DNA of 17,035 bases from AC-69 sp036519575 (GTDB lineage: Bacteria; Actinomycetota; UBA4738; HRBIN12): contig DATDKZ010000086.1 in assembly GCA_036519575.1 (NCBI GenBank), positions 1-17,035 on the forward strand, written 5' to 3'. Shown piece after piece: positions 7,931 to 12,888 of this stretch; position 1 is the first letter of the stretch, and the number at the start of each line of letters is the position of its first letter. The translations under genes were made by a program, and so were the position numbers. Under the pieces are notes generated by a model. It was not told the DNA's origin and did not search any database. It was given only the letters and a program-made list of their open reading frames with translations.

Positions 7931-8362
7931 TCAGGCTCCGCGCGAGCTCGCGTGCGGGACGGTGAAGCGGACGACCCTCACCCCATGACCCGGATCAGTC
8001 TTCGCGTCTGGGAACAGTGCCCTGATGACCTGCATCCGGTAGATCGGGACCAGCGCCTCCCTTGCATGAGGCTCACCCTCCGACTGGGCGGAACCACTGG
8101 TCACCTCCACGTCGATCCTCTCGGGCTCGAGGGACAAGGCCACGCGGATCGATCCTGTCACCCCGGAATCGATAGCTTCCGCACAGGCCTCCGAAACAGC
8201 GAGCCGGAGGTCGTCGATCAGCTCCTCAGGCAGGCCCTCGTGACGAGCGATGGTTGCGGCGAAGTACCGCACGGTGCCCACGTATGCAGGGTCGGCGGGT
8301 ATGGCGAGCGTCGTCGTCGAGCCGGCGTCGATCCGATCGGTGGTGCGTTGGGCCATGCTCAT
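7931..8362 (-). CDS. RsbW-like anti-sigma regulatory protein with degenerate ATP site
   Basis: The 143-residue protein has the fold pattern of the RsbW/SpoIIAB histidine-kinase-like ATPases: an N-terminal beta strand (TTTLAIPADPAYVGTVR), the helix DDLRLAVSEACAEAIDSG and a closing strand (GVRVVRFTVP). RsbW proteins bind a sigma factor and phosphorylate a STAS antagonist. Here the N-box Asn expected four residues after E58 is E62, and no DxGxG box is evident, so kinase activity is doubtful. It could be a binding-only anti-sigma protein or a decoy. The ATG overlaps the stop of the STAS gene (ATGA) and has GGGAGG just upstream, so the pair is translationally coupled. A second ATG is at 8356. Confidence 0.8.
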   Translation of the reverse strand: MSMAQRTTDRIDAGSTTTLAIPADPAYVGTVRYFAATIARHEGLPEELIDDLRLAVSEACAEAIDSGVTGSIRVALSLEPERIDVEVTSGSAQSEGEPHAREALVPIYRMQVIRALFPDAKTDPGHGVRVVRFTVPHASSRGA

Positions 8363-8703
8363 GTTCCTCCCGTCGCCTCGCCGACTGAGCGGTGGGTGGG
8401 GAAGATCTTGTCCAACCCGGTGATACCGAAGACCTTCTGGACGGATCCTTCCCCGAAGACGAGCGCCAGCTCTCCGCCTCGTTCTCTGGCCCGCTTCAGC
8501 CCGGCGACGAGGACGCCCAGACCGCTCGAATCCATGAAGCTCACGTTGTAGAGGTCGACAACGATCCGGTTCTCGTCCTCTTCGGTGAGCCGGACGATGG
8601 CCTCTCGAAGCTGTGAGGACGTGTACAAGTCCACCTCACCTTGGACCTCGAGCACGGCCCAACCGTTCTCGTTCCGAGATCCGAGCACCAGATCCAAGGC
8701 CAT
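8359..8703 (-). CDS. STAS anti-sigma factor antagonist (RsbV-like)
   Basis: The 114-residue protein is a single STAS domain: WAVLEVQGEVDLYTSSQLRE, then VVDLYNVSFMDSSGLGVLV. The D58-SSG61 motif holds the serine (S59 by analogy) that an RsbW-type kinase phosphorylates and a PP2C phosphatase frees. When dephosphorylated, such proteins bind the anti-sigma factor. It is coupled to the RsbW-like gene by a 4-nt overlap, so that is the most likely partner. The start is not secure: ATG 8703 has GGAGG only 2 nt away, while TTG 8697 has an ideal 8-nt spacing from the same GGAGG; reading to 8811 has no support. No strong SigB-type promoter precedes it. Confidence 0.88.
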   Translation of the reverse strand: MALDLVLGSRNENGWAVLEVQGEVDLYTSSQLREAIVRLTEEDENRIVVDLYNVSFMDSSGLGVLVAGLKRARERGGELALVFGEGSVQKVFGITGLDKIFPTHRSVGEATGGT

Positions 8704-8750
8704 CACCTCCGCCCGTTTCGTCGCTCGATGCAAGGACGTTCGGGGGCGCC

Positions 8751-8756
8751 AGTATA
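8751..8756 (-). promoter_or_regulatory. Candidate SigA-type -10 box for the STAS-RsbW operon
   Basis: TATACT on the minus strand matches TATAAT at 5/6 and lies 48 nt before the ATG at 8703. The -35 position shows no good TTGACA. A GGGTAT at 8781-8776 on the same strand has no GTTT at the right distance. Housekeeping expression of the switch proteins would be sensible, but the evidence is thin. Confidence 0.3.
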
Positions 8757-8783
8757 GGGGAGGCCATCCCCGCCGATACCCGC

Positions 8784-8809
8784 GTTTGGCTCCCCCCTCG
8801 ACGCGGTAC
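8784..8809 (+). promoter_or_regulatory. Weak SigB-like promoter candidate for the DUF6328 gene
   Basis: GTTT (8784-8787), exactly 16 nt, then CGGTAC (8804-8809). The spacing equals that of the six stronger sites, but the -10 has a mismatch at its first base. Transcription would start near 8816, ahead of GTG 8845. Confidence 0.38.
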
Positions 8810-8844
8810 ACATGTCGAACGACCCAATGAAGGTGGGAGGTCCC

Positions 8845-9324
8845 GTGTCACAAAGGTCTGACGGCACCCAGGAACGAGAGGACCCCAAGCAGCGCCTCGA
8901 CCGCGAGCTGATCGAGTTGCTGAACGAGCTCCGGGTGGCGCTCCCCGGGGTGCAGGTGCTCTTCGCGTTCCTTCTCACCATGCCGCTCTCCAGCCGGTTC
9001 GGCGATCTCACGAGCGCGCAGCGCGTTCTGTACTTCGGCACGCTGCTGTCAACGGCGATCGGCACGGCGTTCCTCATGACGCCAACGGCCTACCACCGCC
9101 TTCGTTTCCGGGCGGCGGACAAGGAACGCCTGTTGCGGGTGAGCAACCGTGCAGCCGTGACCGGTCTTGCGTTCACGATCGTCTCGGTCGGCGGTGCCGT
9201 GTTCTTGATCGCCGATCTCCTCTACCATTCTGCCCTCGCGAGCCTGTTCGCGGCGCTGGTGACGGCCGTATACCTCTGGCTGTGGTTCGGCCTCGCGTTG
9301 CTCCAACGAGTCAAGGACGAGTAG
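8845..9324 (+). CDS. DUF6328-type four-helix membrane protein
   Basis: The 159-residue protein begins with a charged cytoplasmic stretch containing RLDRELIELLNELRVAL and has four hydrophobic segments near 33-50, 61-80, 105-127 and 130-153. The RELxELLxELRVALPGVQ opening and the TPTAYHRLRFR loop are what I recognise as the DUF6328 family of actinobacterial membrane proteins, whose function is unknown. GTG 8845 is chosen because GGGAGG (8835-8840) sits 4 nt upstream; the ATGs at 8812 and 8827 have no such site. A GTTT-N16-CGGTAC sequence upstream and its place inside the stress cluster suggest stress-linked expression. It is divergent from the STAS-RsbW operon and convergent with the second STAS gene. 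Confidence 0.85.
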   Translation: MSQRSDGTQEREDPKQRLDRELIELLNELRVALPGVQVLFAFLLTMPLSSRFGDLTSAQRVLYFGTLLSTAIGTAFLMTPTAYHRLRFRAADKERLLRVSNRAAVTGLAFTIVSVGGAVFLIADLLYHSALASLFAALVTAVYLWLWFGLALLQRVKDE

Positions 9325-9383
9325 CCGGTACCCACGATCGGGGTTGCGCAAACTGCCCTGGCCCGCCCGACTTCCGCGACCGG

Positions 9384-9734
9384 TCAGCCCTTCGGCGAAG
9401 GATGGGCCAAGAGGGATGGGTGGTCCACGAACTCCAGCCTGGACTGGAGGTTCGTGAGCTCGAACACCCGCTGGACCCGCTCGGGTCCGCGCACCAGCAC
9501 GAGGCGGCGGCCGGCCGCCTGGGCCCTGACGGCGGCACCCAGGATCAGGCGCAGGCCGCTCGAGTCCAGGAACGACACCTGCCGCAGGTCGATCAGGATG
9601 ACCGAGGGCTCTTCCGCCTCAGCACTACGTATCCGCGCCTCGATCTCATCGGCCGAGGCGATATCCACGTCGCCGTCGAGGAAAACCTCCACGGGGTTGG
9701 TGCCCGGCGGACTGTCCGTCCCGGCGCCGCTCAA
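9384..9734 (-). CDS. Second STAS anti-sigma factor antagonist
   Basis: The 116-residue STAS domain has VEVFLDGDVDIASADEIEAR, then VILIDLRQVSFLDSSGLRLI; D57-SSG60 is the phosphorylation motif. It differs clearly from the STAS protein at 8359-8703, so they are not recent duplicates. It is divergent from the operon of the second RsbW-like protein and the sigma factor, which makes it the likely antagonist of that pair. The start is uncertain: TTG 9734 is the longest reading but has no Shine-Dalgarno sequence; GTG 9692, directly before the STAS beta strand, is possible. The 139-nt gap to the divergent operon holds no promoter I trust. Confidence 0.85.
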   Translation of the reverse strand: MSGAGTDSPPGTNPVEVFLDGDVDIASADEIEARIRSAEAEEPSVILIDLRQVSFLDSSGLRLILGAAVRAQAAGRRLVLVRGPERVQRVFELTNLQSRLEFVDHPSLLAHPSPKG

Positions 9735-9873
9735 CCACGATCACGGCCGGGTGACCAGGCCTTCCGGTCGCCTTCCGGGGGGAGGCACGGCGCATCGCTC
9801 GCTCGGTTCAGGACACCTCAGGATAGCCCGTCGGGGTCACGCGGCACCCGGCTGCGTGGAGGGCCTACCATTG

Positions 9874-10284
9874 GTGATCGTGAATACCCCTGTTGATTCC
9901 GACGTCGTCGTGACGGTGCCCTCGCAAGCAGCCTTCGTTCATGTCCTGAGGTCCGTCGCGGCGAGCGTCGCCGCGCGCAACGACCTTCCCGTGGACGACA
10001 TCGACGACCTTCGGATGGCCATCGATGAGGCCAGCTCGCAGCTGCTCATGTTGGGGCCGAGCTCCGCGACGCTCACGCTTCGGCTGCGCGCGCTCGACGA
10101 GGGGGTGGAGGCGGTCGTTTCGGTCGATGGGTCGGCGCCGGCCGAGTGGCCACCGCCCGCGTTCCACAAGTCACTCGCCTGGAATGTGCTGTCCGGCCTG
10201 AGCGACGAGCTCTCGTTCGAGCAGCCAGACGGCGCCCCGGCTATCCGCCTGGTGAAGCGATCGTCCGCGAGGAGCCGGGCGTGA
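9874..10284 (+). CDS. RsbW-like anti-sigma protein, degenerate ATP site, cotranscribed with sigma factor
   Basis: The 136-residue protein follows the RsbW layout: a first strand (DVVVTVPSQAAFVHVLRSVA), helix DDIDDLRMAIDEASSQLL, a long hairpin and a closing strand ending in RLVKRS. Position 56, four residues after E52, is Gln where active kinases have Asn, and the DxGxG and GxG boxes are not visible. It overlaps the sigma gene by 4 nt (GTGA), the usual arrangement of a sigma factor with its own anti-sigma. I infer it holds that sigma factor inactive; whether it can phosphorylate STAS proteins is doubtful. GGAGGG (9858-9863) is 10 nt before GTG 9874 and 7 nt before TTG 9871, so either may be the start. 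Confidence 0.75.
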   Translation: MIVNTPVDSDVVVTVPSQAAFVHVLRSVAASVAARNDLPVDDIDDLRMAIDEASSQLLMLGPSSATLTLRLRALDEGVEAVVSVDGSAPAEWPPPAFHKSLAWNVLSGLSDELSFEQPDGAPAIRLVKRSSARSRA

Positions 10285-11033
10285 GCGTGGAATCATCCGG
10301 CGATGAGGAGCGATCCGACGAACGCGTCGCCGAGCTCTTCCGGCAACTGCCGGATCCCAAGGCGCGCGAGGAGCTCGTCCGGGTCTATCAGCCGCTTGCC
10401 GAGTACCTGGCCAGGAAGTTCTCCGGACGAGGCGAGCAGGTCGAGGACCTCGTCCAGGTGGCCATGATCGGCTTGTTGAACGCGATCGACCGCTTCGATC
10501 CCGGGCGTGAGGTCCAGTTCCCCACGTACGCGGCAGTCACGATCATCGGTGAGCTCAAACGGCATTTCCGGGACAAGGGGTGGGCCGTTCGGGTCCCCCG
10601 GCGCCTCCAGGAGACCGGCCTTCGCGTCAGCCGGGCCATGGGCAATATGTGGCAGGAGCTCGGACGTTCGCCCACGGTCAAGGAGATCGCTGCTCGCCTC
10701 GACCTTCGGGAGGAAGAGATCCTGGAGGCCGTCGAGGCCATGCAGGCATACTCGGCGACGTCGCTCGAGGCGCCGGTCGGCGACGAGGGCCCGTCCCACG
10801 CCGAGCTCCTGACCAAAGACGACGAGTCGCTCGAGCTGATGGAGGCATGGGCAAGCGTCGCACCCAAGCTGAAGCAGCTGCCCACCCGAGAACGCAGGAT
10901 CCTGTACCTCCGGTTCTTCAAGGGCCTCACGCAGAGCGAGATCGCCGAACAACTCCAGATCTCACAGATGCACGTGTCTCGTCTGCTGTCGCAGACACTC
11001 GTTCGCCTACGAGAAGCGATCCGGGAGCCGTAG
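10281..11033 (+). CDS. RNA polymerase sigma factor, SigB/SigF/SigG family
   Basis: The 250-residue protein has the sigma-70 regions 2, 3 and 4 without a region 1.1. Region 2 shows VEDLVQVAMIGLLNAIDRFD and FPTYAAVTIIGELKRHFRDK, followed by GWAVRVPRRLQE, the hallmark of the SigB/SigF group. Region 4 shows LPTRERRILYLRFFKGLTQ and SEIAEQLQISQMHVSRLL, the -35-reading helix-turn-helix. It directs RNA polymerase to stress promoters with GTTT...GGGTA elements; six strong candidates lie in this window. GTG 10281 is chosen for AGGAG 6 nt upstream and for the 4-nt overlap with the anti-sigma gene. The larger frame starting at 10146 would overlap that gene by 139 nt. It ends inside a strong hairpin. Confidence 0.93.
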   Translation: MSVESSGDEERSDERVAELFRQLPDPKAREELVRVYQPLAEYLARKFSGRGEQVEDLVQVAMIGLLNAIDRFDPGREVQFPTYAAVTIIGELKRHFRDKGWAVRVPRRLQETGLRVSRAMGNMWQELGRSPTVKEIAARLDLREEEILEAVEAMQAYSATSLEAPVGDEGPSHAELLTKDDESLELMEAWASVAPKLKQLPTRERRILYLRFFKGLTQSEIAEQLQISQMHVSRLLSQTLVRLREAIREP

Positions 11034-11049
11034 GACGGCTCCCGGATCG
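11017..11049. terminator. Strong 14-bp hairpin at the end of the sigma factor gene
   Basis: CGATCCGGGAGCCG (11017-11030) pairs perfectly with CGGCTCCCGGATCG (11036-11049); the 5-nt loop contains the stop codon. It separates the sigma gene from the converging small membrane operon. No T-tract is present. Confidence 0.72.
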
Positions 11050-11082
11050 AATGGACGTCGAGACGTGCAAGCGCGGCGTGCG

Positions 11083-11256
11083 TTACTTGAAGATGCTCAC
11101 ACCTCCGGGGCCAATGAGCAGGCCGACGATGATGAGGACCACGCCGGCCACGACCCCTCCCCGGACGAGCGTGACGATGCCGGCGATCACGAGGATCACC
11201 GCCAGGATCCAGAGCAACGTCGCCGCCCCACCGGTTAGCGCAGGGACTCCGAACAT
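11083..11256 (-). CDS. 57-residue two-helix membrane protein ending GPGGVSIFK
   Basis: The short frame starts at ATG 11256 with GGAGGT 4 nt upstream and ends TAA. It encodes MFGVPALTG, a helix LLWILAVILVIAGIVTLV, an RGG turn, a second helix VVAGVVLIIVGLLI, and the tail GPGGVSIFK. I know no function for it. The strong ribosome site, the hydrophobic profile and the 13-nt gap to the gene upstream support a real gene. It is probably cotranscribed with the frameshifted gene at 11270-11429 from the SigB-type promoter at 11455-11480, so it may be a stress-induced membrane peptide. The convergent sigma gene ends at the hairpin just downstream. Confidence 0.75.
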   Translation of the reverse strand: MFGVPALTGGAATLLWILAVILVIAGIVTLVRGGVVAGVVLIIVGLLIGPGGVSIFK

Positions 11257-11269
11257 GTGTACCTCCTAC

Positions 11270-11429
11270 TCAGCCGATGCGGGGAAGGATGTACCAGGCC
11301 ACGAAAGCCAGGATCGCGAGCACGATGACCACGATCGCCGCGTACTTGATCGCGGCGTACCCCCACGAGCCCGGAACCCTCCGGCTCCGATACCTCGGGC
11401 GAGTGTGTGTGCTCCTCCGAGTGCGCCAT
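11270..11429 (-). pseudogene. Small single-helix membrane protein, apparently frameshifted in a C5 tract
   Basis: ATG 11429 has an excellent AAGGAGGT 4 nt upstream and opens MAHSEEHTHSPEVSEPEGSG, a charged cytoplasmic start. In that frame the hydrophobic part is lost. The frame one base over reads GYAAIKYAAIVV, IVLAILAFVAWYILPRIG and a TGA at 11270, an ordinary membrane helix. Removing one base from the C5 run at 11360-11364 (G5 on the coding strand) joins the two halves into a sensible 52-residue protein with one C-terminal helix. It is thus either a sequencing or assembly indel, a real inactivating mutation, or a frameshift signal; the first is most likely. Its stop is 13 nt from the next gene's start. 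Confidence 0.62.
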
Positions 11430-11454
11430 CCGTACCTCCTTGGTCGTGGCTTGC

Positions 11455-11480
11455 ATTCCCGGTGCGCGATGCGCCCAAAC
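11455..11480 (-). promoter_or_regulatory. SigB/SigF-type promoter for the small membrane protein operon
   Basis: On the minus strand GTTT (11480-11477), 16 nt, then GGGAAT (11460-11455). The -10 differs from GGGTAT at one base. Transcription would start near 11448, leaving about 19 nt of leader that contains the AAGGAGGT ribosome site of ATG 11429. Confidence 0.6.
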
Positions 11481-11523
11481 ATGGGTCGCTCAGACGCCGC
11501 AGCGATCTCCCGACCAGGACGGT

Positions 11524-12576
11524 TCACGCAGCTTGGCGCTCGCCCCGGTGCGGCGCGGTCTCGATCAGATCGAGGACGGCCCTCTCGACCTTCAGCTGCA
11601 CTGACGGGTCGGAAAGCTCCTCCGGCGAGACGCTCCCGAGAGCCGGCCGGATGGTCTCCCCTTCCAGAAACCGGTCGAGGACCCGAGGATCCACGTACGA
11701 GGCGCGAGCTACGGCCGGCGTGTTCCCCAGGTACTCCGCCACCACGCGGATGGCCCGGGCAGCGCCGCGCTTGCGCACGGTGAGGGATGACCCGACGTCA
11801 TCGGCCGTGGCCAGGGCCAGGGCGGCAAGCACCGTGCCGTGCCAGGTCCTGAAGTCCTTGGCGGAGAACGACCCCCGACCCGTTTCCTTGATGTAGTCGT
11901 TGATCTCCAGGGACCGGACATCCTTCCACCCCTCGCTCGTCGAGTAGGCGAGGAGCTCGGATCCCCCGTTCCGCCTGGCTTTCAACCCGCGGAGCACGTC
12001 CTTCACGTCCGGGTCGGTGATCGCCTGGACCCGTCGCTTTCCCCCCTTGGCCGTGTAGTCGAACAGAACCTCGTCACCCGTCACCTTGACGTGCTCCTTG
12101 CGCATCGTGGCCAGGCCGAACGAGCCGTTTCGGGCCGCATAGCTCTCCGATCCGATACGGAAGAACCCCAAATCGAGCAGGCGCACCGCACAGGCGAGCA
12201 CGCGCTCTCTGGTGAGCCCGTCGCCGTTCAGATCCTGTTCCACCCGACGGCGGAGCTCCGGAAGCGATCTGGCGAAGTCGTGCATCTTGCGGAACTTCTG
12301 TCGGTCCCGCCACCTCCGCCAGCGCTCGTGATACAGGTACTGCTTCCGCCCCGCGGCGTCGGTCCCCGACGCCTGGAGGTGACCGAGCGGATCCGGCGAG
12401 ATCCACACGTTCGTCCAGGCTGGAGGGATGGCGAGCGTGCGGATCCGGTCGACGACCCGGGGATCAGAGATCGGTTGCCCCCGCTCGTCAACGTAGGAGA
12501 ATCCCCGGCCCCGGCGGCGTCTGGTGAAGCCGGGAGCGGCGGTGTGGACGCGTCGGATCCGAGACGGCTGTTGCAC
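11524..12576 (-). CDS. DNA topoisomerase IB (poxvirus-like bacterial family)
   Basis: The 350-residue protein relaxes supercoils by cutting one strand through a 3'-phosphotyrosine intermediate. Active-site residues in the known order are R140 (FFRIGSESYAARN), K180 (AKGGKRR), R243 and H246 (KDFRTWHGT), and the nucleophile Y294 (ARASYVDPRVL). The N-terminal DNA clamp includes GFTRRRRGRGFSYVDERG, IPPAWTNVWISPDPLGHLQA and a GRKQYLYHERWR motif, all typical. GTG 12576 is chosen because family members begin a few residues before the RR.....GF.R block; a longer frame to 12681 would run through the divergent promoter and into the zinc-ribbon gene. There is no clear Shine-Dalgarno sequence, and the predicted transcript starts only about 7 nt upstream, so translation may be near-leaderless. 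Confidence 0.92.
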   Translation of the reverse strand: MQQPSRIRRVHTAAPGFTRRRRGRGFSYVDERGQPISDPRVVDRIRTLAIPPAWTNVWISPDPLGHLQASGTDAAGRKQYLYHERWRRWRDRQKFRKMHDFARSLPELRRRVEQDLNGDGLTRERVLACAVRLLDLGFFRIGSESYAARNGSFGLATMRKEHVKVTGDEVLFDYTAKGGKRRVQAITDPDVKDVLRGLKARRNGGSELLAYSTSEGWKDVRSLEINDYIKETGRGSFSAKDFRTWHGTVLAALALATADDVGSSLTVRKRGAARAIRVVAEYLGNTPAVARASYVDPRVLDRFLEGETIRPALGSVSPEELSDPSVQLKVERAVLDLIETAPHRGERQAA

Positions 12577-12580
12577 GGCG

Positions 12581-12606
12581 GTTTGACGACTACCCGGGAG
12601 GGGAAT
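12581..12606 (+). promoter_or_regulatory. SigB/SigF-type promoter for the zinc-ribbon gene
   Basis: GTTT (12581-12584), 16 nt, then GGGAAT (12601-12606). Transcription would begin near 12613, only about 3 nt before ATG 12616, predicting a leaderless transcript and explaining the lack of a well-placed ribosome site. It overlaps the opposite promoter at 12590-12615. Confidence 0.58.
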
Positions 12607-12615
12607 GACGAAAAC
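12590..12615 (-). promoter_or_regulatory. SigB/SigF-type promoter for topoisomerase IB
   Basis: On the minus strand GTTT (12615-12612), 16 nt, then GGGTAG (12595-12590). Predicted start of transcription is near 12583, about 7 nt before GTG 12576. It shares most of its bases with the promoter of the zinc-ribbon gene in a quasi-palindrome centred on CCCGGG. Confidence 0.55.
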
Positions 12616-12888
12616 ATGCCACCACCCGAGGGATCCCCCGGACGGGAGGCCCGGGCCACCCGGTGCCCCGTCTGCGGGCAAGGAGAGTTGACGGACGTGG
12701 TCTTCGATGGGGGGACGGGCGAGCTCGAGGGAACGCCCACGCAGCTCGCCGATTCAAGCGAGGTCGACGTCTACACTTGCGGCCACGAGGTGACGGGCGC
12801 CTCGCTGGCCAGGGCCGACCGGTCCCTGCACGTGGAGCGGCGTGCTTCCGAGGACACCGTGCCTCCTCCCAAGGGGACGTCAGGCTAG
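12616..12888 (+). CDS. Small zinc-ribbon-like protein
   Basis: The 90-residue soluble protein has RCPVCGQGELTDVVFD at about 16-31 and a YTCGHEV at about 53-59, so C-x2-C plus C-G-H could bind one zinc. The tail SLHVERRASEDTVPPP is charged. Comparable short proteins with CPVCG...GHEV occur in actinobacteria to my recollection, without known function. ATG 12616 starts the conserved part; GGAGGGG upstream is 12 nt away, but the promoter predicts a leaderless message. An ATG at 12605 is in another frame and gives no sensible protein. Its TAG overlaps the TAG of the converging sensor gene in a shared CTAG (12885-12888). It is divergent from topoisomerase IB. Confidence 0.75.
   Translation: MPPPEGSPGREARATRCPVCGQGELTDVVFDGGTGELEGTPTQLADSSEVDVYTCGHEVTGASLARADRSLHVERRASEDTVPPPKGTSG

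Noticed and set aside
8776..8781. GGGTAT on the minus strand as a SigB-type promoter of the STAS-RsbW operon
   Set aside because: No GTTT or GTTC at a 14-17 nt distance; the -10 alone is too short to count.
9454..9873. Extension of the second RsbW-like protein to ATG 9454
   Set aside because: It overlaps the STAS gene on the other strand, and GGAGGG at 9858 marks the start near 9874.
12605..12616. ATG 12605 as start of the zinc-ribbon gene
   Set aside because: It is in a different frame from the CPVCG...CGH sequence and lies inside the predicted -10 element.
12577..12681. Longer topoisomerase IB start at 12681
   Set aside because: It would cross the divergent promoters and overlap the start of the zinc-ribbon gene; the added residues are low-complexity Gly/Pro and absent from the family as I know it.
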